20,745 bases of DNA from Treponema sp. (GTDB lineage: Bacteria; Spirochaetota; Spirochaetia; Treponematales; Breznakiellaceae). Of this stretch, positions 8,435 to 16,069 are shown piece by piece; position 1 is the first letter of the stretch, and each line of letters begins with the position of its first letter. The stretch is taken from contig JAITEW010000334.1 in assembly GCA_031281855.1 (NCBI GenBank), positions 1 to 20,745 of the forward strand. Direction: 5' to 3'. The notes below the pieces were generated by a model that saw only the letters and a list, made by a program, of their open reading frames with translations, did no database searches and was not told the DNA's origin. A program made the position numbers and the translations under genes.

Positions 8435-9667
8435 ATGAAGGTTTGGCTGAAACTTTTAATCGGCGCATTATTAGGTATCCTTATCGGGATCTTGTTGCCT
8501 ACAGATAATCAGACTATCCTGAAGGGTCTGGCCTGGCTGGAGGGGCTGGCTATCCGCATCGGGCGTTACGGGGCTGTGCCGATTCTGGTATTTTCCCTGA
8601 CTATCGCTATCTACGAACTGCGTCAGGACGGGCAGTTTTGGCCTATGGTATTCCGGTCCTTCCTGGTGATTATCGCGTGTTCGATTTTTGTTATTGCTGC
8701 CGGGATTCTGGCAACCCTTTTTTTCCCGCCTGCGCGTATTCCTATCCTTATTGAAGAACAGCTTGAGGCGGTTTCCCTGAATACAGCGGACAGCATACTG
8801 GAGCTTTTCCCCTCAAACATGTTCGCGGCGCTGCTCAATGACGGGATCTACCTCCTGCCGGTGTATATCTTCGCCTTTTTCCTGGGCATGGGGCTTTCGT
8901 ATGACCGCAGCTACACCAAGCCTGTAATCGCCCTTATCGACTCCTTTTCCCGGATTTTCTACCATATCGCTTCGTTCTTTTCCGAGATTCTGGGCTTTGT
9001 GATGATTGCCCTGGCAGCCTACTGGGCCGTGCGGTTCCATACGGTGCTCAAGGCCGACGTATTCAGGGACCTTATTCTGCTGCTTGGGGTTTTCAGCGCG
9101 GTTCTTGGTTTCGGGATACTGCCCCTTTTTCTCTATTTTCTCAAGCCGAAATGCAATCCCTGGGCGGTGCTCTACGGTTCCCTGGGACAGGCGCTGGCCT
9201 CGTTCTTTTCAGGCGACATCAACTTTTCCCTGCCGGTCATTCTGCGGCATGTCAAGGAGAACGCAGGCTGCAGGCGGCGTTCCAACGCGGTGACAGTCAC
9301 CCTTTTTACCGTTTTCAGCAGAGCGGGAAGCGCCATGGTGGCTGCGGCGGCTTTTATCGTAATCATCAAGTCCTATTCCAGCCTGGGGATAACGCCTGGG
9401 GATATTTTTGCCATAGGCAGCAGGGCTTTCCTTATCTCATTCCTCCTGGCCCGGCACCCCGGCGACGGGGCCTATACCGCCCTGGCGGTGCTCTGCCTGG
9501 GTTACGGCCGGGGCTTCGAAGCAGGCTACCTTATTCTCAAACCCCTGGCCTTCTACCTCATCGCCGTGGGAACGTTCCTGGACGTGATGATCGCCTCCTT
9601 CGCCAGCTACGCCATTGCCCGGACCAGCGGCTTCCAGGAGGACAAACAGATTGAACACTACATTTAG
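8435..9667 (+). CDS. Divergent SDF-family (dicarboxylate/amino acid:cation symporter-like) carrier
   Basis: A 410-residue polytopic inner-membrane protein. The start MKVWLKLLIGALLGILIG is a first membrane helix typical of the GltP/SDF family, and the second block RYGAVPILVFSLTIAIYEL matches the family's TM2 (rmlkMLviPLvfssl). The later architecture of two hairpin regions is recognisable but altered. The Ser-rich HP1 motif is replaced by SFFSGDINFSLPV (256-268). The NMDGT sodium motif of TM7 is absent, with VFSRAGSAMV (293-302) in its place. HP2 reads LARHPGDGAYTALAVL. So it is probably a transporter whose substrate and coupling ion cannot be predicted from glutamate or aspartate carriers. The ATG at 8435 has no clear Shine-Dalgarno but fits the start of the first helix. 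Monocistronic or with tex 82 bases downstream. Confidence 0.8.
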   Translation: MKVWLKLLIGALLGILIGILLPTDNQTILKGLAWLEGLAIRIGRYGAVPILVFSLTIAIYELRQDGQFWPMVFRSFLVIIACSIFVIAAGILATLFFPPARIPILIEEQLEAVSLNTADSILELFPSNMFAALLNDGIYLLPVYIFAFFLGMGLSYDRSYTKPVIALIDSFSRIFYHIASFFSEILGFVMIALAAYWAVRFHTVLKADVFRDLILLLGVFSAVLGFGILPLFLYFLKPKCNPWAVLYGSLGQALASFFSGDINFSLPVILRHVKENAGCRRRSNAVTVTLFTVFSRAGSAMVAAAAFIVIIKSYSSLGITPGDIFAIGSRAFLISFLLARHPGDGAYTALAVLCLGYGRGFEAGYLILKPLAFYLIAVGTFLDVMIASFASYAIARTSGFQEDKQIEHYI

Positions 9668-9684
9668 GCCGGTTTCAAACAGAG

Positions 9685-9727
9685 CCGGGGTGTAAAACCA
9701 GCCGCAGCGGTCTGGAAAAATCCCCGG
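9685..9727 (+). repeat. Nested inverted repeats upstream of tex
   Basis: CCGGGG (9685-9690) can pair with CCCCGG (9722-9727), enclosing an inner stem CCAGCCG (9698-9704) / CGG-T-CTGG (9708-9715). It lies in the 82-base gap between the carrier stop and tex. No T-run follows on the plus strand, so it is not a standard terminator. It could be a 5'-leader structure for tex or a weak carrier terminator. Confidence 0.35.
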
Positions 9728-9749
9728 ACTTTTGGTATCCTTTACGCTT

Positions 9750-12257
9750 ATGGAATTGAATCAGACTCCCCAGTTTACTGCGGAATTTATCGAAAGCCTC
9801 AAAGTCAACGAAGTGGCGCTTATGAAGCGCATTGCCGAAGAGCTTACCGTCAACATGGGCCAGGTTTCGGCGGTTATCAGCCTTTTGGCCGAAGGAAGTA
9901 CGGTGCCTTTTATCGCCCGGTACAGGAAGGAAAAAACCGGCAGCCTGGACGAGGTACAGGTCAGGGACATCGACCACCTGTTTTCAAGCGGGAAAAACCT
10001 GGAAACCAGGCGCATTGAGATTATCCGCGGTATTTTTGACCAGGGAAAGCTCACCGAAATTCTCTACGAAAACATCACCAAAGCGGCTACCCTTGCGGAA
10101 TTGGAAGATATTTACGCCCCTTATAAACGCAAGAAAAAAACCCGGGGCATGCTCGCCGAGGAAAAGGGCCTTGGCCCCCTGGCGGAAGCTATGAAGGAAC
10201 TGGAAACCGGCCCGCTCAGGACAAAGGCGGAAGAATTTGTCGTCCCTGAAGGGGACCCGCGCATTGCCGAACACCCGGAACTGGCGGTGCCTACAGTCGA
10301 AGACGCCCTCCAGGGGGCTATGGACATCATCGCGGAACAGGTGTCCCAGGAGAGCGAAAACCGGGGGGATGTGAAAAAATTTTACCTCGCAGACGGAAGG
10401 ATCATTGTCAAAGGCTCGGGCAAAGCGGGTAAAGGCGATGAGGAGGCAAAAAAGACCTCTACCTACCAGATGTACTGGGACTACACCGAACCCCTGTCCC
10501 AGATAAAGCCCCACCGCATCCTGGCTGTCAACAGGGGCGAACGGGAAGAGGTCCTGGAAATCACTATCGACGTGGACGAAAATACGGCGGCGGAAATGCT
10601 TCAGCGCAAATACGCCCTGCACAACGATTACCACAAAACAGCCGTGGAAGACGGCCTTAAACGCCTCCTTTCCCCTGCGGTTATCCGGGAAATCCGGGGG
10701 GATCAGAGCGACGCGGCTGACGATCACGGTATTTCGGTATTCAGCCAGAACCTTAAAAACCTCCTGATGCAGCAGCCCATCAAGGGTACCAGGGTGCTGG
10801 GCATAGACCCGGGCATACGCACCGGAACCAAATGCGCCTTCCTGGACGACACAGGCAAGTACCTGGGGAGCTTCGTCATTTACAACCACAAGGTCGAAGA
10901 GGCCAAAAAGCTCATCCTTGAAGGGGCGAAAAAATACGACATCCAGCTTATCGCCGTAGGGAACGGCACAGGCACCCGGGAGGTGCAGGAAATCGTCTCC
11001 CAGGTGATTTCCGAAAACAGCCTTGAGGTACTCTACACCGTAGTGGACGAAGACGGGGCTTCGGTGTATTCAGCCAGCGATATCGCCAGGGAAGAATTCC
11101 CGGAACTGGACCTTACTATCAGGGGGGCCATTTCCATAGGCCGCCGCCTCCAGGACCCCCTGGCGGAACTGGTTAAAATCGATCCCAAATCCATCGGCGT
11201 GGGCCTTTACCAGCACGACGTAAACCAGAAAAAGCTCTCCGAAACCCTGGATGAAGTGGTCTCATCGGTAGTGAACAACGTGGGGGTCAACCTTAACACC
11301 GCCAGCGCGTCGCTCCTCAAGTACGTTTCGGGGATCAACAGCTCCCTGGCACGGAAGATTGTGAAGTACCGGGATGAAAAGGGCAAAATCGCCAGCCGGG
11401 AAGAACTGGTTACCGTGCCGGGCATGGGGCCCAAGAGCTTTGAACAGTGCGCCGGGTTCCTTAAAATCCCCGAAAGCGCCGACAGCCTGGACAACACCTG
11501 GGTACACCCCGAAAACTACGCCCTTGCGCGGGATATCAAGGCCGCCCTGGGCGCTGACGATTCAGGGACCCGCACCGTTACCGGGGGGCTTCCGGCGGAA
11601 ACCGCCGAAAAGCTCAAGGAAAAGCACGGCGTAGGGGACACTACCATCAACGACATCATCGAAGAGCTCAAAAAGCCCAACCGCGATCCCCGGGACGGCT
11701 ACCCCAAGCCGGTGATGCAGAAAGGGGTGGTCACCTTCGAGGATCTCCGGGAAGGGATGATGATCACCGGCAAGATCAAGAACGTGGTGGACTTCGGCGC
11801 TTTTGTTGACCTGGGCATCAAGGAAACCGCCCTGGTTCACATTTCGGAACTGAGCGACAACTACGTCAAAGACCCTATGAACCTGGTGAAAGTAGGGGAT
11901 GTGCTGGAATTCCGCATCATCAGCCTGGACCAGGACCGGCGGCGCATCGGCCTTTCCAGAAAGAGCGATGCCGCCAGGGCAGCGCAGGCCGCTTCACCGA
12001 AACCCGCTACCCAGCCCGCGGCAACAGCACCGAAGACGGCAAACCGGGAAGGGGACGGCGGCTCCGGGGACAGGAAAAAGGCCCTTGGGGTGAAAAAGAC
12101 CCCGGCGCCGGCAGTTGAACGCGGCGGTCCGGGAGGCTACGGCGCAAAACCGTCCGGCGACTTTAGGCGTGATTCACGGGACGACGACGGCACCATGTAT
12201 AACCCCTTCGCCGAGGCGCTTAAAAAGATGCAAGACAAGTCCCGTACAAAGCATTAA
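9750..12257 (+). CDS. tex: Tex-family S1 RNA-binding transcription accessory protein
   Basis: Tex is a cytoplasmic nucleic-acid-binding protein, the bacterial relative of Spt6, linked to transcription and RNA handling. From ATG 9750 it has 835 residues, longer than the usual 720-780. In order: the Tex N-terminal domain (VPFIARYRKEKTGSLDEVQ); a YqgF-like RNase H fold starting VLGIDPGIRTGTK; helix-hairpin-helix repeats (GVNLNTASASLLKYVSGI, then VTVPGMGPKSFEQ); and an S1 domain (MMITGKIKNVVDFGAFVDLG to RRRIGLSRK). A tail of about 100 residues, low in complexity and rich in Ala, Pro, Lys and Gly, ends with a conserved-looking NPFAEALKKM. No start has a good Shine-Dalgarno. TTG 9732, ATG 9750 and ATG 9822 are all possible, and the last fits the family N-terminus (MKRIAEEL). 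No T-rich terminator follows; a small hairpin AGCCC-TCC-GGGCT is at 12260-12272. Confidence 0.96.
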   Translation: MELNQTPQFTAEFIESLKVNEVALMKRIAEELTVNMGQVSAVISLLAEGSTVPFIARYRKEKTGSLDEVQVRDIDHLFSSGKNLETRRIEIIRGIFDQGKLTEILYENITKAATLAELEDIYAPYKRKKKTRGMLAEEKGLGPLAEAMKELETGPLRTKAEEFVVPEGDPRIAEHPELAVPTVEDALQGAMDIIAEQVSQESENRGDVKKFYLADGRIIVKGSGKAGKGDEEAKKTSTYQMYWDYTEPLSQIKPHRILAVNRGEREEVLEITIDVDENTAAEMLQRKYALHNDYHKTAVEDGLKRLLSPAVIREIRGDQSDAADDHGISVFSQNLKNLLMQQPIKGTRVLGIDPGIRTGTKCAFLDDTGKYLGSFVIYNHKVEEAKKLILEGAKKYDIQLIAVGNGTGTREVQEIVSQVISENSLEVLYTVVDEDGASVYSASDIAREEFPELDLTIRGAISIGRRLQDPLAELVKIDPKSIGVGLYQHDVNQKKLSETLDEVVSSVVNNVGVNLNTASASLLKYVSGINSSLARKIVKYRDEKGKIASREELVTVPGMGPKSFEQCAGFLKIPESADSLDNTWVHPENYALARDIKAALGADDSGTRTVTGGLPAETAEKLKEKHGVGDTTINDIIEELKKPNRDPRDGYPKPVMQKGVVTFEDLREGMMITGKIKNVVDFGAFVDLGIKETALVHISELSDNYVKDPMNLVKVGDVLEFRIISLDQDRRRIGLSRKSDAARAAQAASPKPATQPAATAPKTANREGDGGSGDRKKALGVKKTPAPAVERGGPGGYGAKPSGDFRRDSRDDDGTMYNPFAEALKKMQDKSRTKH

Positions 12258-12282
12258 ACAGCCCTCCGGGCTTGGCTGGCGG

Positions 12283-12315
12283 GTTTAACGCAAATGCGTG
12301 GTTGCTTGATTAAAC
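12283..12315 (+). repeat. Inverted repeat just upstream of the importer promoter
   Basis: GTTTAA (12283-12288) and TTAAAC (12310-12315) are mirror arms enclosing CGCAAATGCG (12289-12298). The element ends 3 bases before the -35 box at 12319, a position suited to an operator or activator site. It could also be a tex 3' structure, but no T-run follows. Confidence 0.35.
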
Positions 12316-12318
12316 GGT

Positions 12319-12347
12319 TTGACAGAAAGAATAATACATGATATACT
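12319..12347 (+). promoter_or_regulatory. Sigma70-type promoter of the sugar importer operon
   Basis: A perfect -35 (TTGACA, 12319-12324) is separated by exactly 17 bases from TATACT (12342-12347). The predicted start is near 12354, which gives a leader of roughly 208 bases before the lipoprotein ATG at 12562. A second TATAAT at 12536-12541 lies very close to the gene with only a weak TTGCAG upstream, so it is a poorer candidate. Confidence 0.75.
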
Positions 12348-12404
12348 GTCCTTTAATGAACACTAGGAATGGTGATTTTGGACATATACCAGAGTTGTTT
12401 TTTC

Positions 12405-12432
12405 CGGTTTTTTGCCGAAAGCAGATAAACCG
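12405..12432 (+). other. Leader hairpin of the importer mRNA
   Basis: CGGTTT (12405-12410) pairs with AAACCG (12427-12432). Inside it TTTGC (12411-12415) pairs with GCAGA (12421-12425, one G-U) around a CGAAA loop, leaving one bulged T (12426). This makes an 11-bp near-continuous stem in the 5' leader. No T-run follows, so it is a structural leader element rather than a terminator. I do not recognise a known riboswitch. Confidence 0.5.
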
Positions 12433-12451
12433 CCCCTCTGATTTTATGTCA

Positions 12452-12465
12452 CCCCCCCCCCCCCC
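12452..12465 (+). repeat. Homopolymer run of 14 C in the importer leader
   Basis: An uninterrupted C14 (G14 on the other strand) lies about 100 bases downstream of the predicted transcription start and 96 bases before the lipoprotein ATG. Runs of this length are prone to slipped-strand length change. The bases after it (CCTCT at 12464-12468) could pair with the GGAGG ribosome site at 12552-12556. Confidence 0.9.
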
Positions 12466-12551
12466 TCTTATATTTACTAACGCTTTTTTCCTTTCAAAAC
12501 ATTTTCTCCGGCATTTGCAGGCGTATGCCTGTATATATAATTTTTTTTCAT

Positions 12552-12556
12552 GGAGG
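12552..12556 (+). promoter_or_regulatory. Ribosome binding site fixing the lipoprotein start
   Basis: GGAGG stands 5 bases before ATG 12562. It overlaps the alternative ATG at 12550, which is therefore part of the ribosome site and not the start. A run of eight T (12541-12548) precedes it. Confidence 0.85.
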
Positions 12557-12561
12557 AAAAC

Positions 12562-14220
12562 ATGAAACGTTTAGTTAGTTTTGCGGTGCTTTTGGCAGCA
12601 TTGCTGGCAGCGGTTTTTTTTGCCGCGTGTAGTAAAAAGTCGGATGCCGGAAGCGCCCAAAAGGTTACTCCCGCGCCGGGGCCGCTGGGTAAGTACAATC
12701 CGCCCCTGACGGTCCAGTTTGCCAGGAGCACGTCCGCTTCGGACCGGTATGACGAAGGCTACAGCCTGGAGCACAATGAATGGACCATCGAGAACGAGCA
12801 GCAACTGGGGATTATCACCAAGTACCTCTGGACAGCGGATGCCAGCCAGTACAACCAGAAGATGGCCGCCAGTATCGCCACAGGCGACCTGGCGGATATT
12901 TTCTCCGTGAACCAGGAACAGTTTGACATGCTGAAGCGGAACAACCTTATCTGGGACCTCACGGACGTGTACAACGAATATGCCAGCGACATCATGAAAA
13001 ACGCCATGGACAGCGACCCCAAGCAGACCAATCTGGCCAAGGTAAACGGCAGGCTCATGGCCATACCCCAATTGGGCCATACCCTGGACACCCAGGTGTT
13101 GTGGGTACGCCAGGACTGGATTGAGAAACTCGGCCTTCCTGAGCCGAAAACCCTGGCGGATGTAAAGCGCATAGCCGAAGCCTTTGTTACCCGGGACCCT
13201 GACGGGAACGGCGTAAACGATACTATGGGCCTTGTGTTCCAGTCCGAGCCCTTTAGCAACCTCACCATAGGCGCTTTCCTTGCTGCCTACCACGGCTACC
13301 ATACCGGATGGCTCAAGGACAGTTCCGGGAACCTGGTCTACGCCGGGATTCAGCCGGAGGTGAAACAGGGCCTGGCTGCCATGAACGAATGGTATAACCA
13401 GGGCCTCATCACAAAAGAATGGGTCAACCTGAGCTGGGACGAATGCGTCTCCATCATCCTTTCGGGCAGGGCCGGTATCTTTATGGGGGCTTTCTGGTTC
13501 CCGACCAACCTTCCCCAGTTTGAACAGATGCAGCCTGGCGGGAAATTCTATGCCTATCCCAACGTCTCAGCCGATTCCCAGCCTGCGAAGATCATGACCG
13601 ATATCGGGCTGTCTTACTATGTGGTGAACAAGAAATTCCAGAACCCCGAAGCCCTGATCAAGCTGGCCAACTATATGTACGAGTTCTACTACGGAACCAG
13701 CAACATCAGGGATCAGCGGCCCTACCTTTTCAATTCCGTCTCCCAGGGCTACGAAAACTGGATACACAACACTATCAATAACGTGTGGCTTCCGAACAAG
13801 AACTTCGCCTACCATCTGACTATCAGGGAAGTTATCGAAACCGGAAACACCAGCCTCCTCAACTCCGAATCCAGGGGATACTACGACTGGATCATGAAGT
13901 ACCGGAACGGTGACAACTCTGAAGGCTGGCCCTGGGTGTACAACTTTGTGTTCGGCCCTGACAAGGGGGCCTCGGAAACCGCTATTGAAACGTATGTCAA
14001 TAACGATCTCATCCTCCTTAACGAGTATATCGGTTCCCCTACGGAGACCATGATAACCCGCCAGAGTTCCCTGAACGACCTGAGAAACGAGGTATATACC
14101 AAGATCATCATCGGCGAGCTGCCGGTGAGCGCCTTCGATACCTTCGTGGCGGACTGGAAACGCCAGGGGGGCGACGACATCACCAAAGAAGTCAACGCCT
14201 GGTACAAGGAGAACAGGTAA
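12562..14220 (+). CDS. Extracellular solute-binding lipoprotein of a sugar ABC importer (LipO/LplA type)
   Basis: A 552-residue family 1 binding protein of the large subtype that accompanies LplB and YtcP permeases; these usually bind oligosaccharides or aldouronates, but the ligand cannot be read from sequence. Start ATG 12562 is chosen for its GGAGG site and because a lipoprotein signal follows directly: MKRLVSF, a hydrophobic stretch, then the lipobox F-A-A-C with Cys23. Family marks include the acidic EF-hand-like loop DPDGNGVND (212-220), Trp-rich segments (QYNQKMAASIATGDLADIF; LSWDECVSIILSGRAGIFMG) and a C-terminal helix ending EVNAWYKENR. The stop TAA directly abuts the ATG of the first permease. 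Transcription likely starts near 12354. Confidence 0.93.
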   Translation: MKRLVSFAVLLAALLAAVFFAACSKKSDAGSAQKVTPAPGPLGKYNPPLTVQFARSTSASDRYDEGYSLEHNEWTIENEQQLGIITKYLWTADASQYNQKMAASIATGDLADIFSVNQEQFDMLKRNNLIWDLTDVYNEYASDIMKNAMDSDPKQTNLAKVNGRLMAIPQLGHTLDTQVLWVRQDWIEKLGLPEPKTLADVKRIAEAFVTRDPDGNGVNDTMGLVFQSEPFSNLTIGAFLAAYHGYHTGWLKDSSGNLVYAGIQPEVKQGLAAMNEWYNQGLITKEWVNLSWDECVSIILSGRAGIFMGAFWFPTNLPQFEQMQPGGKFYAYPNVSADSQPAKIMTDIGLSYYVVNKKFQNPEALIKLANYMYEFYYGTSNIRDQRPYLFNSVSQGYENWIHNTINNVWLPNKNFAYHLTIREVIETGNTSLLNSESRGYYDWIMKYRNGDNSEGWPWVYNFVFGPDKGASETAIETYVNNDLILLNEYIGSPTETMITRQSSLNDLRNEVYTKIIIGELPVSAFDTFVADWKRQGGDDITKEVNAWYKENR

Positions 14221-15135
14221 ATGAAAACTCCGCGGTCCGGCCTCCAGAAGAAATACGATACCAATACTCTGATGGTCATGCTCCTCCCGGGGGTACTCCT
14301 CATCGTCATCTACAGTTACGTCCCCATGTTCGGGCTTCTGATGGCGTTCCAGGATTATATCCCCGCTCTGGGCATCTTCGGTTCCCGGTGGGTCGGGCTG
14401 CGGAATTTCAAAACCCTGTTTTCCATGCTCGAGTTTGTCAGGGCGCTTCGCAACACCGTGTTTATCGCGGGGTGTAAAATCGTCCTGGGCATCGTTATCC
14501 CCGTCGTTTTCGCTTTGCTCCTCAACGAAGTGCGGCGGAGGTCCTTACAGCGGGGCATACAAACCCTTATCTACCTCCCCCACTTCATCTCCTGGATTCT
14601 TTTGGCAGGGATACTGAGGGACATGCTTTCTCCCAGCGTCGGGATTATCAATACGATACTGGTCAAACTCGGTTCCGAGCCGGTCTTCTTCCTGGGCGCC
14701 AACAAGACCTTCCCCTTTGTGATTATTTTCACGGATATCTGGAAGGAGTTCGGCTACGGGACCATCATCTACCTGGCCGCCCTTACCGGCATCGATCCGA
14801 CGCTGTACGAAGTGGCCTACGTTGACGGGGCGAACCGGTGGAAACAGCTTGTCCACATCACGATGCCCGGCATCGCGCCTATGATCGTCCTGATGACGAC
14901 CCTGAGCATGGGGAACATCTTCAACGCCGGGTTCGACCAGATATTCAACCTCTACGCCCCGGTGGTGTACGAGACCGGGGACATTCTGGACACGCTTCTG
15001 TACCGCCTGGGGCTTATCAGCATGCAGTTCAGCGTGTCCACCGCGGCGGGGATGATGAAATCCGTGGTATCTATGATTCTGATACTGGCATCCTACCGGA
15101 TTGCCCATAAAACCACCGGCTACCGGGTACTTTAG
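14221..15135 (+). CDS. Sugar ABC importer permease, LplB type
   Basis: A 304-residue inner-membrane permease. It has about six membrane segments, the first near residues 18-40 (LMVMLLPGVLLIVIYSYVP), and the cytoplasmic EAA loop EVAYVDGANRWKQLVHITMP (197-216) that docks the ATPase. The region GLMFGLLMAFQDYIPALGIFGSRWVGLRNF-type after TM1 is typical of LplB proteins. ATG 14221 follows the lipoprotein TAA with no gap, with GGAG at 14207-14210 inside the end of that gene, so translation is probably coupled. It pairs with the next permease. No ATPase gene is in the operon. Confidence 0.93.
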   Translation: MKTPRSGLQKKYDTNTLMVMLLPGVLLIVIYSYVPMFGLLMAFQDYIPALGIFGSRWVGLRNFKTLFSMLEFVRALRNTVFIAGCKIVLGIVIPVVFALLLNEVRRRSLQRGIQTLIYLPHFISWILLAGILRDMLSPSVGIINTILVKLGSEPVFFLGANKTFPFVIIFTDIWKEFGYGTIIYLAALTGIDPTLYEVAYVDGANRWKQLVHITMPGIAPMIVLMTTLSMGNIFNAGFDQIFNLYAPVVYETGDILDTLLYRLGLISMQFSVSTAAGMMKSVVSMILILASYRIAHKTTGYRVL

Positions 15136-15144
15136 GGGGGAATG

Positions 15145-16029
15145 ATGCGTTACCGAATGACGGTCAGCGGCCTTGTGATAGATATAGTGATACATGCGGT
15201 ATTGATTATTGCCGCGTTAAGCTGTCTTTTCCCGATAATCCACATACTGGCGGTTTCGTTCAGTTCCCCCGGTCCTGCGATGGCGGGGCAGATAGGGCTG
15301 TGGCCGAAACAGTTCACGACAGACGCCTATAAGTACATAGCCACGAGGGTTGAGTTCTGGCGGGCTATGGGGGTTACGGTGCGGCGGGTGGCATTGGGAC
15401 TGGTAGTCAACTCGATTCTGACGGTTCTGTGCGCGTACCCGCTTTCCAAGACGGCGCACCGGTTTCCGCAGCGGAAGTACTTTGTGGCGTTTTTCCTGTG
15501 GGCGATGCTGTTCTCGGGGGGGTTGATACCCACATACATGACGGTATACCGGACCGGGATCATGGGGAGCGTCTGGGCGCTGGTGCTGCCCGGAGCGGTA
15601 CCGCTATTCAACGTGATAGTGCTGCTGAACTTCTTCAGGGACATACCCGGGGAGATAGAGGAAGCTGCGTTTATCGACGGAGCGGGGCACTGGACGGTGC
15701 TGACGCGGATCTACCTGCCTTTATCGACAGCGGCATTGGCGACGGTAACGCTATTTGTGGTAATCGGGCACTGGAACGCGTGGTTTGACGGGCTTATTTA
15801 CAACAACCGCCCTGAAGGGTACCCGTTGCAGAGCTATATGCAGACGATACTGGTATCCATGGACTTTACGCGGCTCAACTTCAACGAGATCCTGCGGCTT
15901 GCCCAGATTTCTGACCGGACGATCAAAGCGTCGCAGGTATTCCTGGGGTGTATGCCGGTACTGCTGGTGTATCCGTTCCTCCAGCGTTATTTTACCAAAG
16001 GTCTTGTTTTGGGCAGTGTAAAAGGTTGA
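15145..16029 (+). CDS. Sugar ABC importer permease, YtcP type
   Basis: The second permease, about 294 residues. Its EAA loop reads EEAAFIDGAGHWTVLTRIYLP and the C-terminus ends FTKGLVLGSVKG, the usual YtcP/AraQ-like ending. Two tandem ATGs (15142 and 15145) follow TTTAGGGGGGA; 15145 is preferred because 15142 leaves only one base after the G-run. By hand count its codons differ sharply from the previous permease: Thr ACG 14 against ACC 2 (partner about 6 against 12), and Ile ATA 12 against ATC 7 (partner about 5 against 21). That suggests a different origin or replacement of this gene within the operon. No GC-rich terminator follows, only a T8 run at 16041-16048. Confidence 0.92.
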   Translation: MRYRMTVSGLVIDIVIHAVLIIAALSCLFPIIHILAVSFSSPGPAMAGQIGLWPKQFTTDAYKYIATRVEFWRAMGVTVRRVALGLVVNSILTVLCAYPLSKTAHRFPQRKYFVAFFLWAMLFSGGLIPTYMTVYRTGIMGSVWALVLPGAVPLFNVIVLLNFFRDIPGEIEEAAFIDGAGHWTVLTRIYLPLSTAALATVTLFVVIGHWNAWFDGLIYNNRPEGYPLQSYMQTILVSMDFTRLNFNEILRLAQISDRTIKASQVFLGCMPVLLVYPFLQRYFTKGLVLGSVKG

Positions 16030-16069
16030 AATTTTAGCTCTTTTTTTTAAAATATATCCCCTGCCCTCA

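Larger units (their letters stand above)
12356..12565 (+). other. Possible leader ORF overlapping the lipoprotein start
   Basis: An open frame of 69 codons starts with ATG at 12356, only about two bases after the predicted transcription start, and ends with TGA at 12563-12565. That stop overlaps the lipoprotein ATG (ATGA overlap), an arrangement typical of translational coupling. Its middle encodes five prolines from the run of C. It has no Shine-Dalgarno and its composition is not clearly coding, so it may be chance. Confidence 0.2.

Noticed and set aside
9984..10889. 301-codon minus-strand open frame inside tex
   Set aside because: It overlaps conserved Tex N-terminal and YqgF-like coding sequence and has no start signals of its own.
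12260..12272. Small hairpin AGCCC-TCC-GGGCT as a tex terminator
   Set aside because: The stem is only 5 bp and no T-run follows, so it does not qualify as an intrinsic terminator.
16030..16056. T8 run after the YtcP-type permease as a terminator
   Set aside because: The only pairing around it is AT-only (ATTTTA/TAAAAT), so no stable GC stem precedes the T-run.
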